DNA from: Myxococcales bacterium
GTDB lineage: Bacteria; Myxococcota_A; UBA9160; JALSIO01
Length of the DNA: 5,811 nt
NCBI GenBank assembly: GCA_026989995.1
Contig: JALSIO010000076.1
Coordinates: forward strand, 1 to 5,811
Direction: 5' to 3'
In this document: positions 1-5,691 of the stretch, piece after piece
Layout: every line of letters starts with the position of its first letter
How positions within the stretch are numbered: the stretch's first letter is position 1
Notes under the pieces: generated by a model
Told to the model about the DNA's origin: nothing
Seen by the model: only the letters and a program-made list of their open reading frames with translations
The model's database searches: none
Made by a program: the position numbers and the translations under genes

Positions 1-20
1 CCCCTTCTCCGGCCGCTCCC

Positions 21-28
21 GACCGGTC
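21..28. repeat. Palindromic octamer GACCGGTC, copy 1
   Basis: GACCGGTC is its own reverse complement. It occurs at 21-28, where it overlaps the start of the 14-bp array, and again at 91-98. The related half-site GATCGGTC is at 63-70. The copies bracket the inverted repeat at 61-86, which gives the region an operator-like arrangement, although short GC palindromes are common in DNA of this composition. Confidence 0.4.
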
Positions 29-60
29 GCGCCGGGCCGGTCGCGCCGGGCCGGTCGCGC
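23..60. repeat. 14-bp tandem repeat, about 2.7 copies
   Basis: The unit CCGGTCGCGCCGGG occurs exactly at 23-36 and 37-50, and its first ten bases occur again at 51-60. An inverted copy of those ten bases, GCGCGACCGG, lies at 148-157 and is preceded by a near match to the rest of the unit. The array sits about 220-260 bases upstream of the acetoacetate-decarboxylase-like start. It could be a repeated regulator-binding site or a simple GC-rich repeat. The sequence alone does not decide. Confidence 0.75.
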
Positions 61-86
61 GCGATCGGTCAGCCCGCACCGATCGC
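61..86. repeat. Perfect 9-bp inverted repeat, 8-base loop
   Basis: The left arm GCGATCGGT (61-69) and the right arm ACCGATCGC (78-86) are exact reverse complements around an 8-base centre. The element directly follows the 14-bp tandem array. It lacks a following T-tract, so a rho-independent terminator is unlikely. A dyad of this size is typical of a dimeric repressor operator, or it could form an RNA hairpin. No regulator gene is present in the window to match it. Confidence 0.6.
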
Positions 87-90
87 CACC

Positions 91-98
91 GACCGGTC
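91..98. repeat. Palindromic octamer GACCGGTC, copy 2
   Basis: This is the second exact copy of the octamer, 70 bases (start to start) downstream of the first and just right of the 9-bp inverted repeat. Confidence 0.4.
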
Positions 99-264
99 AC
101 CAGCAGCCCCGCCGCCGGTTTCAAGCCAGCGGGCCGCACCGCCCGGGGCGCGACCGGGCGCTCTCCACCCCCCGGGCCGCGACGGGACGGTCTGCAGTCG
201 GGCGGCGAGTCTAGCGCGCCGCCATGCGCGGCCCGCCGCCCCTGGCTAGCATCGGGGAGCCGTC

Positions 265-274
265 GAGGGAGGAG
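265..274 (+). promoter_or_regulatory. Shine-Dalgarno setting the start at 281
   Basis: The purine-rich stretch GAGGGAGGAG ends six bases before ATG 281. It is the best ribosome binding site near the 5' end of this reading frame and favours 281 over the in-frame ATG at 224, which has no comparable site. Confidence 0.75.
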
Positions 275-280
275 CGCAGG

Positions 281-1003
281 ATGACCCAGGCTTCGGAAAC
301 CGCCGTCGCCCGCAGCTACGAGATCGCCGGGCAGATCGTCACCATGCCGGTCGAGGTTCGCGACAGCTCGGCCGGGACCGCGATGTTCCTCGTTCCCGCG
401 GAGGAGGCGCAGGAGCTCCTTCCGGGCGACGCCTTCCAGGTGATCGAGGCGGCTCCCGGGCTCACCCAGCTCGCGCTCGTCGTCGTCGACTACCGGGACA
501 ACGACCTCGGCGACTACCACGAAGTGGGGATCGTCTTCTTCGTCACGCCCAAAGGCGGCGGTCCGGAGACGGCCGGCACCTACATCTGGAAGCTCCCCGT
601 GGACCAGGAGTTCACCCGCGAGGCCGGCGAGCGGATCTGGGGCTTTCCGAAGACCGTCGAGCGCATCGATTTCGAGTACACCGACGACCGCGTCCGCTGC
701 CGCCTCGAGATGGACGGCCGCCACGTCTTCACCCTCACCGTTCCGCGACGCCACACGGACGAGCCCGCAGAGCCGCTGCCGCAGCTCGGCTACACCCTGA
801 TCGGGGGCAGGCCGCACGTGACCCGCAGCACCATGACCAGCCGCGGCACCGCCATCAGCCCCGGCGGCGAGGGCGTGGAGCTCGAGCTCGGGGACCACCC
901 GGTCGCCGGCGCCCTGCGCCGCCTCGGGCTTCCCAAAGCCGCGATCCTCTCGACCTGGTCGGAGCACCAGGGCGGTGTCTTCGAGGCGCCCGAGCCCCTG
1001 TGA
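281..1003 (+). CDS. Acetoacetate decarboxylase family protein
   Basis: This 240-residue cytoplasmic protein has the length and motif order of the acetoacetate decarboxylase (ADC) superfamily, whose members use a lysine Schiff base on keto acids. The motif IWGFPK at 119-124 matches the GRELxxYPKK region of clostridial ADC, so K124 is the expected Schiff-base lysine. E81 in the YHE motif matches the active-site glutamate (E76 of the clostridial enzyme). The residue after the lysine, which is a second lysine in the classical enzyme, is T125 here. The arginine expected near the N-terminal beta strand is not evident; that segment reads MFLVPAEEA at 35-43. True acetoacetate decarboxylation is therefore uncertain. 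Other superfamily members act as aldolase-dehydratases or bind ligands without decarboxylating them. The start at ATG 281 follows a strong Shine-Dalgarno. The next gene on the same strand begins within about 50 bases of the stop, which suggests co-transcription. The family assignment is firm; the substrate is unknown. Confidence 0.85.
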   Translation: MTQASETAVARSYEIAGQIVTMPVEVRDSSAGTAMFLVPAEEAQELLPGDAFQVIEAAPGLTQLALVVVDYRDNDLGDYHEVGIVFFVTPKGGGPETAGTYIWKLPVDQEFTREAGERIWGFPKTVERIDFEYTDDRVRCRLEMDGRHVFTLTVPRRHTDEPAEPLPQLGYTLIGGRPHVTRSTMTSRGTAISPGGEGVELELGDHPVAGALRRLGLPKAAILSTWSEHQGGVFEAPEPL

Positions 1004-1052
1004 GAGCCGGGTGAGCCGCCGCACGGCGACTCCGGACCGCGGCGGGCAGCGC

Positions 1053-1631
1053 GTGCTCCGCTCGAGCCGCCGGGGATGCGCGGGGTCTCGCCGCACCGCC
1101 GCCGCCGCCCTGCTCGCCGCCGCCAGCGTCCCCTTCGGCTGCGCGAGCCCCCCGGATCCGGCCCGCCCGCCCGAGGCCGCACGCGACGCCGCGCTGCGCC
1201 TTCGCGAGCGGGTCGAGGCGCAGCTGCGCGCCCCCGCCCCCGGCGCGGGCCCGGATGCCCTGCGGGTGGTGCTCGCCTTCGAGCCCGGGGTGGACCTCGA
1301 CCTCTACGTGACCGGGCCGAGACGCGAGACCGTGTACTACGCCCACACCCCCTCGGCCATCGGCGGGTTCCTGCTCTCCGACCACCGCTGCGACTCCGAC
1401 GGGGACCCGCTCGAGGAGGCGCGCTTTCCGGCCGCACCACCGGGCGTGTACCGCATCGGGGTGGACTATCCGGAGGCCTGCCCCGGGGTCGAGCCGGTGG
1501 TTCGCGCCTTTGCCGTGGGCATCGGCCACGGGGCGACGCGGCGGGTCGAGACCGGCTTTCTCGCCCCCCGGGAGTTCCGGGTCCGGGTGCTCGACTTCGA
1601 GATCCCCGCGCCGAACGGAACCGGCCCCTAG
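1053..1631 (+). CDS. Exported DUF2135/YfaP-like lipoprotein
   Basis: This is a 192-residue protein if translation starts at GTG 1053. The N-terminus is basic (residues 1-14), followed by an Ala/Leu hydrophobic stretch (16-25) and the sequence VPFGC ending at C30. That looks like a lipoprotein signal, although P27 at the -3 position is not a canonical lipobox residue. An Ala/Pro/Arg-rich linker runs to about residue 68. The rest resembles the DUF2135 (YfaP-type) beta domain: GVDLDLYVTGP at 79-89, ETVYY at 92-96, SAIGG at 101-105, then a PPGVYRIGVDYP strand at 129-140. C113 and C143 could form a disulfide, as expected outside the cytoplasm. The function of such domains is poorly known, and no catalytic site is apparent. 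The start is uncertain: in-frame GTG codons at 975 (overlapping the previous gene) and 1011 are alternatives, none with a good Shine-Dalgarno. I chose 1053 because it gives a normal signal-peptide length. The stop overlaps that of the facing SDR gene. Confidence 0.7.
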   Translation: MLRSSRRGCAGSRRTAAAALLAAASVPFGCASPPDPARPPEAARDAALRLRERVEAQLRAPAPGAGPDALRVVLAFEPGVDLDLYVTGPRRETVYYAHTPSAIGGFLLSDHRCDSDGDPLEEARFPAAPPGVYRIGVDYPEACPGVEPVVRAFAVGIGHGATRRVETGFLAPREFRVRVLDFEIPAPNGTGP

Positions 1632-2446
1632 AGCTCGTAGGCCCCGCCCGGCATCCGCTTCCAGCCGCCCGCGGCCGAGGTGCCGCCATCCACCGCGAGG
1701 CTCGCCCCCGTGACGAAGCGCGCGAGGTCGCCGGCCAGGAAGACCACGGCCGCCGCCACGTCCTCGGGTGCCCCGCGCTCCGGCCAGGGCGTGAGCGCCC
1801 AGCCACCGGGGGAGAGACCGTCCGGGGGCAGCGGAGCCCCGGGCGTGGGGATCATGTCGGGCGCCACGCAGTTGCTCCGGATGCGCCGGGGCGCGAGCTC
1901 GAGGGCGAGGCTGCGGCTCAGGTTCTCCACCGCCGCCTTCATGGCCGCATAGATCGCGTAGCCCGGAGCGGCCCGGTGGGCCTCGACGGAGGTCACGTGC
2001 ACCAGGGCGCCACCCCGGTGCATCCGCGGGACCACGGCGCGCACGAAGCGGGTCACGGTGCCGAAGTTCTCGCGGATCAGGGCCTCCTCGCCGCGTTCCC
2101 CCACGTCGAGGAAGGGCGCCGCGAAGGTTCCCGCGGCGTTGTTCACGAGGACGTCGATGGACCCGAGAGCCTCCTCCACGGCCGCGACGAAGTCCTCGAC
2201 CCGCTCTCCCTGCCGCGCGTCGAAGCAGCCCGCCACCACGCGGGCACCCAGGGATTCTGCGTCCCGGACGACCGCGCGAAGCCCCTCCTCCTCGCGGTCG
2301 CAGAGGCCGAGGTCCGCCCCGAAGCGGGCGAGGGCCCGGGCCGTCGCCGCGCCGATCCCGCGGGCCGCGCCGGTCACCAGGGCGACCCGCCCGTCGAGGC
2401 GCACCGCCTCCGGCGACAGGACGCGCGAGTCCCAGATCGAGTCCAT
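1628..2446 (-). CDS. Short-chain dehydrogenase/reductase (SDR)
   Basis: This 272-residue protein is a classical SDR, an NAD(P)-dependent oxidoreductase acting on a hydroxyl/keto pair. The Rossmann cofactor motif TGAARGIG is at 25-32, and D50 at the end of the second strand favours NAD(H). The structural motif NNAAG is at 102-106, with N127 as the helix-4 catalytic asparagine. S153 and Y166-A-A-M-K170 complete the Ser-Tyr-Lys triad with normal spacing. The C-terminal VTGASLAVDGG (245-255) is the usual SDR ending. The length is slightly above the usual 250 because of about 16 extra N-terminal residues. The ATG at 2446 has only a weak ribosome binding site, and the gene starts 48 bases after the FAD oxidoreductase gene on the same strand. 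Translation may therefore depend on co-transcription with it. The enzyme looks intact; its substrate cannot be read from the sequence. The C-terminal end overlaps the convergent gene by four bases. Confidence 0.92.
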   Translation of the reverse strand: MDSIWDSRVLSPEAVRLDGRVALVTGAARGIGAATARALARFGADLGLCDREEEGLRAVVRDAESLGARVVAGCFDARQGERVEDFVAAVEEALGSIDVLVNNAAGTFAAPFLDVGERGEEALIRENFGTVTRFVRAVVPRMHRGGALVHVTSVEAHRAAPGYAIYAAMKAAVENLSRSLALELAPRRIRSNCVAPDMIPTPGAPLPPDGLSPGGWALTPWPERGAPEDVAAAVVFLAGDLARFVTGASLAVDGGTSAAGGWKRMPGGAYEL

Positions 2447-2494
2447 CCCGCGAGAGTGGGCCGCGCCCCGCCACGCGTCAATCGCCGGCCCGAG

Positions 2495-3925
2495 TCAGTC
2501 CGGAAACGCCCGCAGCGCGGAGCGCGCCGCGAAGCCACCACAGAGCCCGTGCACGCCGGCTCCGGGCGGCGTGGAGGCGGAGCACAGGAAGAGCCGCGTG
2601 CCTGGGATCCGGTAGGGGTCGAGAGCGGCCCGCGGACGGAAGAGGAGCTGGCGGAGATCGTTGACCCCCCCGCCGATGTCGCCGCCGACCAGGGAGGGAT
2701 TCTCGCGCTCCAGATCCGCGGGCCCCCGGGAGACCCGCGCCAGGATGCAGTCCCGGAAACCCGGTGCGAAGGCCTCGATGCGGGCCTCGATGGCCCCGGT
2801 GAGGTCGCCCCGCCAGCCCGGCGGAACGTGGCAGGTGGCCCAGGCCGTGTGGCGGCCGGGCGGGGCGCGGTGCGGGTCGAAGAGGCTCGGCTGGGTGACG
2901 AGCAGGAAGGGCGCCGCCGCCACCCGCCCCGCGAAGGGTGCCCGCTCGGCGGCGGCGATCTCCCCGAGCCTGCCCCCGACGTGCACCGTTCCGGCACGGC
3001 GGCAGCGCTCGTCCCGCCAGGGGATGGGCGCCGCGAGCGCCCAGTCCACCTTGAAGACCCCGGGACCGTGCCGGAACCGCGAGAGGCTCCGGCGGATGCG
3101 CGGCGGCACCGCATCCCGCGCCACGCGCAGGAGTTCGGCCGGCGGCACATCGAAGAGCAGGGGGCCGCGGGCCGGCAGCTCGGCCAGATCCCGGATCCGC
3201 CGATCGGTGAACACCTCGCCGCCGAGAGCCCGGAGCCTCCGCAAGAGGGCCGCGGTCAGCGCGCCCGCGCCGCCTTCGGGGGCGGGCCACCCGACCGCGT
3301 GGCCCGCGGCGGCCAGCACGAGACCGATGGCCGCGGATCCGGCCCACTCGAGTGGCACCATGCCGTGGGCACAGAGTCCGGCGAGAAGCCCGCGGGCGGC
3401 CTCACCCCGAAACGCGCGGCGCGCCAGCCCGGCCGCGCTCTGGATCCCGAAGACGCCGAACGCCACCAGCACCCGGGGCGAGCGGGGCAGGTGCGGCGGG
3501 GCCAGCACCTCGCGCACCACCTCGTCGAAACGCGCCGCGAATCCACCCACGAGGCGCCGCCAGCGCCCGTGGTCGATCCCGAGGCCCCGGGCGGTCGCCC
3601 CCGCGGAGCGGTCGAGCACCGCCGCCGGACCGTCCGGAAACGGATGCGCCAGCGGGAGCTCCGGATGTCGGAAGCGCAGTCCCTCGCGCTCCAGGCCGAA
3701 CGAGCGGAGGACTGGAGAGGCCACGGCCAGCGGGTGGATGGACGAGCAGAGATCGTGCCGGAAGCCCGGCAGCGAGATCTCCTCGGTCCGCGCGCCACCA
3801 CCCGGAGTCCGGTGGGCCTCGAAGACGACCACCTTGCGGCCGGCGCGGGCCAGCTCGAGGGCGGCGCAGAGGCCGTTCGGACCCGATCCCACGACCGCTG
3901 CGTCGAAGCTGCCGTCGGTGCTCAT
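2495..3925 (-). CDS. FAD-dependent oxidoreductase, phytoene dehydrogenase-like
   Basis: This is a 476-residue protein of the phytoene dehydrogenase/amine oxidase-like flavoprotein group (COG1233 type). The N-terminal FAD-binding Rossmann motif is VVGSGPNGL at 11-19, with E36 in VFEA as the ribose-binding acid. It is followed by PGGGARTEE (41-49) and the family-typical [15 protein letters not shown] (53-67). The C-terminal segment [16 protein letters not shown] (446-461) followed by CGGFAA is the second FAD-contacting motif. Full family length and both ends are present, so the gene is probably intact. Relatives are mostly annotated only as NAD(P)/FAD-dependent oxidoreductases; carotenoid, lipid or other isoprenoid oxidation is possible but not shown, and no carotenoid genes are nearby. 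I chose the ATG at 3925 because the glycine motif begins about 12 residues later, as usual. An in-frame GTG lies nine bases upstream (3934), and neither has a strong Shine-Dalgarno. It is probably the first gene of an operon with the SDR. Confidence 0.9.
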   Translation of the reverse strand: MSTDGSFDAAVVGSGPNGLCAALELARAGRKVVVFEAHRTPGGGARTEEISLPGFRHDLCSSIHPLAVASPVLRSFGLEREGLRFRHPELPLAHPFPDGPAAVLDRSAGATARGLGIDHGRWRRLVGGFAARFDEVVREVLAPPHLPRSPRVLVAFGVFGIQSAAGLARRAFRGEAARGLLAGLCAHGMVPLEWAGSAAIGLVLAAAGHAVGWPAPEGGAGALTAALLRRLRALGGEVFTDRRIRDLAELPARGPLLFDVPPAELLRVARDAVPPRIRRSLSRFRHGPGVFKVDWALAAPIPWRDERCRRAGTVHVGGRLGEIAAAERAPFAGRVAAAPFLLVTQPSLFDPHRAPPGRHTAWATCHVPPGWRGDLTGAIEARIEAFAPGFRDCILARVSRGPADLERENPSLVGGDIGGGVNDLRQLLFRPRAALDPYRIPGTRLFLCSASTPPGAGVHGLCGGFAARSALRAFPD

Positions 3926-3985
3926 ACAGCCCACGCCCCCCGCCCGCGGCGGCCGGCCCGACGCGTGGGCCGCTCGGCCGCGCGC

Positions 3986-4014
3986 TTTCCACCGCGGTCC
4001 GGCTGTGAGAGAAT
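3986..4014 (+). promoter_or_regulatory. Weak sigma-70-like promoter candidate
   Basis: TTTCCA (3986-3991) and GAGAAT (4009-4014) each match four of six bases of the -35 and -10 consensus and are separated by 17 bases. This is one of the few A/T-containing patches in the divergent region and points towards the small exported protein gene. The match is weak and could be chance. Confidence 0.2.
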
Positions 4015-4104
4015 CCCCTCGAAGCGGTGCGTCCGAGCCGGGGGGTGGGGGAAGGAGCCCCGGGTGCTTTCGTCTGCCTTCCCGCGGCCGCGCCAATTTC
4101 CCCC

Positions 4105-4136
4105 CCGGACCGGCCTTCCGCGCGGGCCGGACCGGC
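4105..4136. repeat. Two direct copies of CCGGACCGGC
   Basis: Exact 10-bp copies lie at 4105-4114 and 4127-4136, with starts 22 bases apart (about two helical turns). Each contains CCGGNCCGG, which is itself nearly palindromic. They lie just upstream of the preferred start of the small exported protein. The core resembles the GACCGG motif of the repeats at the left end of the window, but composition bias alone could produce it. Confidence 0.4.
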
Positions 4137-4189
4137 GGCAGCTCACTGCCGCTCGGGGCAGGGGTCCCCGGGCGGCAGGCATCGGGTCG

Positions 4190-4633
4190 GTGTCCCGGGC
4201 CCTGCTCTTCGCGGCCGCCCTCGGCATGACGTCGGAGGCGGGCTCGCAGCCGATCCCGCACCCCGAGGGCGGAGCCGCCGGGCCGGACGCGCCCCACGCC
4301 GTGCCCCGACCCGGCGACACCGAGCTCGTGGCGGCCATCCCCGGCCTGGCGGCGACCCGCCCCCCGCTTCGACCCGGCCCGACCCCGGGACCGGTCCGCG
4401 GGGCGGATCCCGCGGCGGAGCTGCTCCGGACCCTGATCCCCGGAAGCCCGGTCTCCGACGCGGAGCTGGCCCGCGACGCAGCCGCGTCCCTGCCGCCACC
4501 GGATCCCGACGGGGTGCTGCGCCAGGCCACCACGCCCCCCTCGAGGCGACCCGACGGCGCTCTCGGCCCCCTCGAGGTGCGGGACGCCGTGCAGAGCTCC
4601 GGCGGCATCATCGTCCACCGCTCGCGGCCGTAG
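4190..4633 (+). CDS. Small proline-rich exported protein, unknown family
   Basis: I do not recognise this 147-residue protein. Starting at GTG 4190, it has a short basic start, a hydrophobic stretch [10 protein letters not shown] (4-13) and a possible cleavage site after the AGS of residues 17-19, which suggests export. The mature part is rich in proline (about 26 in the whole protein), with segments such as [13 protein letters not shown] (57-69) and LPPPDPD (101-107). A likely short helix follows at 74-82 (PAAELLRTL), and the C-terminus ends [12 protein letters not shown]. No catalytic motif is visible. Third codon positions are about 90% G/C from 4190 on but nearer 80% between 4064 and 4190, which favours the downstream start. 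However, the GTG at 4064 has a much better Shine-Dalgarno and would give 189 residues. The gene converges on the crotonase gene, with 22 bases between stops. Real expression is likely but not certain, because open frames are common at this GC content. Confidence 0.5.
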   Translation: MSRALLFAAALGMTSEAGSQPIPHPEGGAAGPDAPHAVPRPGDTELVAAIPGLAATRPPLRPGPTPGPVRGADPAAELLRTLIPGSPVSDAELARDAAASLPPPDPDGVLRQATTPPSRRPDGALGPLEVRDAVQSSGGIIVHRSRP

Positions 4634-4655
4634 CCCCGGCCACTCCCCTCCATCC

Positions 4656-5633
4656 TCACCCCTTGAAAGCGGAACGGCCGAAGTCGCCGAAGGGCTCGTC
4701 GCGCTCGCGCACCGCCTCGCGAAAGCCCACCTCGGCCGCGCGCCGCTGGAAGGTGTACCCCTCCCGGGTGTGCCGCGCGATCCCGTCGAAGACCGTTCCG
4801 AGAACCTGGACTCCCGGAAGCCCCGCAGACAGGAGGGTCTGGTTGACGAGCAGCTTCATCATGATGAGCTGGTTCACCGGAACCCGGGCGATCCGCGCCA
4901 GCAGGTTCTCGAAGCGCTCGTCGAGACGCTCCGGAGGAGCGGATTCGACCGCGAGCCCCCACGCCACGGCCTCCCGTCCGGACAGGCAGTCTCCCGTGAA
5001 AAGCAGCCGCTTGGCCCGCTCGGCGCCCACCCGGAAGGCCCACACCGCGGTCGTGGGCGACCCCCACACGCGGGCGGGCGGATAGCCGATCTTGGCATCG
5101 TCCGCGATCACGAGGAGGTCGGAGAGGAGCGCCATGTCGGTGCCGCCGGCGACGCAGAAGCCGTGGACCTTGCACACCACCGGCTTCTGGGCGTGGAACA
5201 GGCTCATGAAGCCGCGGACGTTCCTCGCCATCATCTGGTAGTCGAGCATCGGATCCCAGATCTCCTCGGGATCGTGGTTGCGAGCCACCACCCGCGGGTC
5301 GAGGGGGGAGCCCTCGGGGCGCAGCGGCCATCGGTACGGTGCGGCTGCGGTGCTCCCGGCCTCGGCTCCCGGGTCCGGGTCGGCGCCCGCCGGCCGTGGG
5401 CCCCGGCGCAGCCGCTCGGCACTCTGGACGAGGTCGTAGCCGCCGCAGAAGCCGGTGCCGTTGCCCGAGAGGGCGATCACGTGCACGGCCGGGTCGAGGT
5501 CGGCGCGCTCGACACAGGCCGCCAGCTCGACGGGCATCTCCGGCGTGATGCCGTTGCCCCGTTCGGGGCGATCGAGCGTGATGCGGGCGATGCGCCCGGT
5601 GACTTCGTAGGTGAGCGTCGTCAGGCGTTCCAA
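4656..5633 (-). CDS. Crotonase/enoyl-CoA hydratase family protein
   Basis: This 325-residue protein belongs to the crotonase superfamily, which acts on acyl-CoA thioesters through an oxyanion hole. The first oxyanion segment is GFCGGYDL at 61-68 and the second is [10 protein letters not shown] at 160-169, followed by [10 protein letters not shown] (182-191). The C-terminal half, including MMKLLVNQ (258-265), [11 protein letters not shown] (279-289) and [13 protein letters not shown] (305-317), resembles the large actinobacterial-type enoyl-CoA hydratase group. About 55 residues (72-126), rich in Pro, Ala and Arg, lie between the two halves, which makes it longer than the usual 260. Aligned on rat hydratase, E144 is replaced by D166 and E164 by P186, so ordinary hydration is doubtful. 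Dehalogenation, isomerisation, thioester hydrolysis or another crotonase chemistry is possible. The start is TTG at 5633 behind a strong Shine-Dalgarno; the first in-frame Met is residue 33, too late for the fold. The gene probably follows another minus-strand gene. Confidence 0.88.
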   Translation of the reverse strand: MERLTTLTYEVTGRIARITLDRPERGNGITPEMPVELAACVERADLDPAVHVIALSGNGTGFCGGYDLVQSAERLRRGPRPAGADPDPGAEAGSTAAAPYRWPLRPEGSPLDPRVVARNHDPEEIWDPMLDYQMMARNVRGFMSLFHAQKPVVCKVHGFCVAGGTDMALLSDLLVIADDAKIGYPPARVWGSPTTAVWAFRVGAERAKRLLFTGDCLSGREAVAWGLAVESAPPERLDERFENLLARIARVPVNQLIMMKLLVNQTLLSAGLPGVQVLGTVFDGIARHTREGYTFQRRAAEVGFREAVRERDEPFGDFGRSAFKG

Positions 5634-5638
5634 GAGCG

Positions 5639-5647
5639 TCCTCCTCC
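5639..5647 (-). promoter_or_regulatory. Shine-Dalgarno for the TTG start at 5633
   Basis: Read on the minus strand, GGAGGAGGA (5647 to 5639) precedes TTG by a short spacer: five bases from its end, or seven from the GGAGGAG core. It is among the strongest ribosome binding sites in the window, and it decides the rare TTG start of the crotonase gene. Confidence 0.75.
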
Positions 5648-5691
5648 CCGGCGCGAGGCCGGGAACCGCCGGAGCGCGGCGGGTGGGGCCA

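Larger units (their letters stand above)
1..280. other. Non-coding leader with repeat cluster
   Basis: No convincing gene is visible on either strand before the ATG at 281. All three plus frames are open from the left edge for some distance and then stop, but their translations are Arg/Pro/Ala-rich and look like GC-rich noise. The end of an unseen gene cannot be excluded. The first 160 bases hold the short direct and inverted repeats listed separately. I found no convincing sigma-70 -35/-10 pair upstream of the acetoacetate-decarboxylase-like gene, so its promoter is unassigned. An in-frame ATG at 224 would add 19 residues to that gene but has no ribosome binding site. Confidence 0.6.
3926..4189. 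other. Divergent intergenic region
   Basis: This stretch lies between the divergently transcribed flavoprotein and the small exported protein, and should hold promoters for both. A weak sigma-70-like plus-strand candidate is listed at 3986-4014. The exact 10-bp direct repeat CCGGACCGGC occurs at 4105-4114 and 4127-4136. A good Shine-Dalgarno, AAGGAG (4052-4057), sits six bases before an in-frame GTG at 4064, so the downstream gene may begin inside this region. No promoter for the minus strand could be recognised. Confidence 0.55.

Noticed and set aside
224..280. Upstream in-frame ATG extending the ADC-like protein by 19 residues
   Set aside because: It has no Shine-Dalgarno, while ATG 281 has a strong one, and the added residues do not resemble the family N-terminus.
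855..2474. A 539-codon minus-strand open frame
   Set aside because: It overlaps the SDR gene in another frame and the two plus-strand genes in antisense. The translation is low-complexity Arg/Gly/Ala with no recognisable motif.
3926..4618. Extending the flavoprotein N-terminus upstream through the open frame
   Set aside because: The FAD-binding glycine motif should lie close to the N-terminus, and ATG 3925 places it there. The upstream part is antisense to the small exported protein and the intergenic region.
1076..4633. A stop-free plus-strand frame of almost 3.6 kb that would encode a 1185-residue protein
   Set aside because: Most of it runs antisense to the SDR and flavoprotein genes, which have clear family motifs, and the translation is Arg/Pro/Gly-rich without domains. 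Long open frames are expected at this GC content. Only its 3' end (4190-4633) looks like a real gene.
4027..5085. Plus-strand frame starting at GTG 4027
   Set aside because: It crosses the small exported gene in another frame and runs antisense through the crotonase gene, with no motif and a Pro/Arg/Gly-rich translation.
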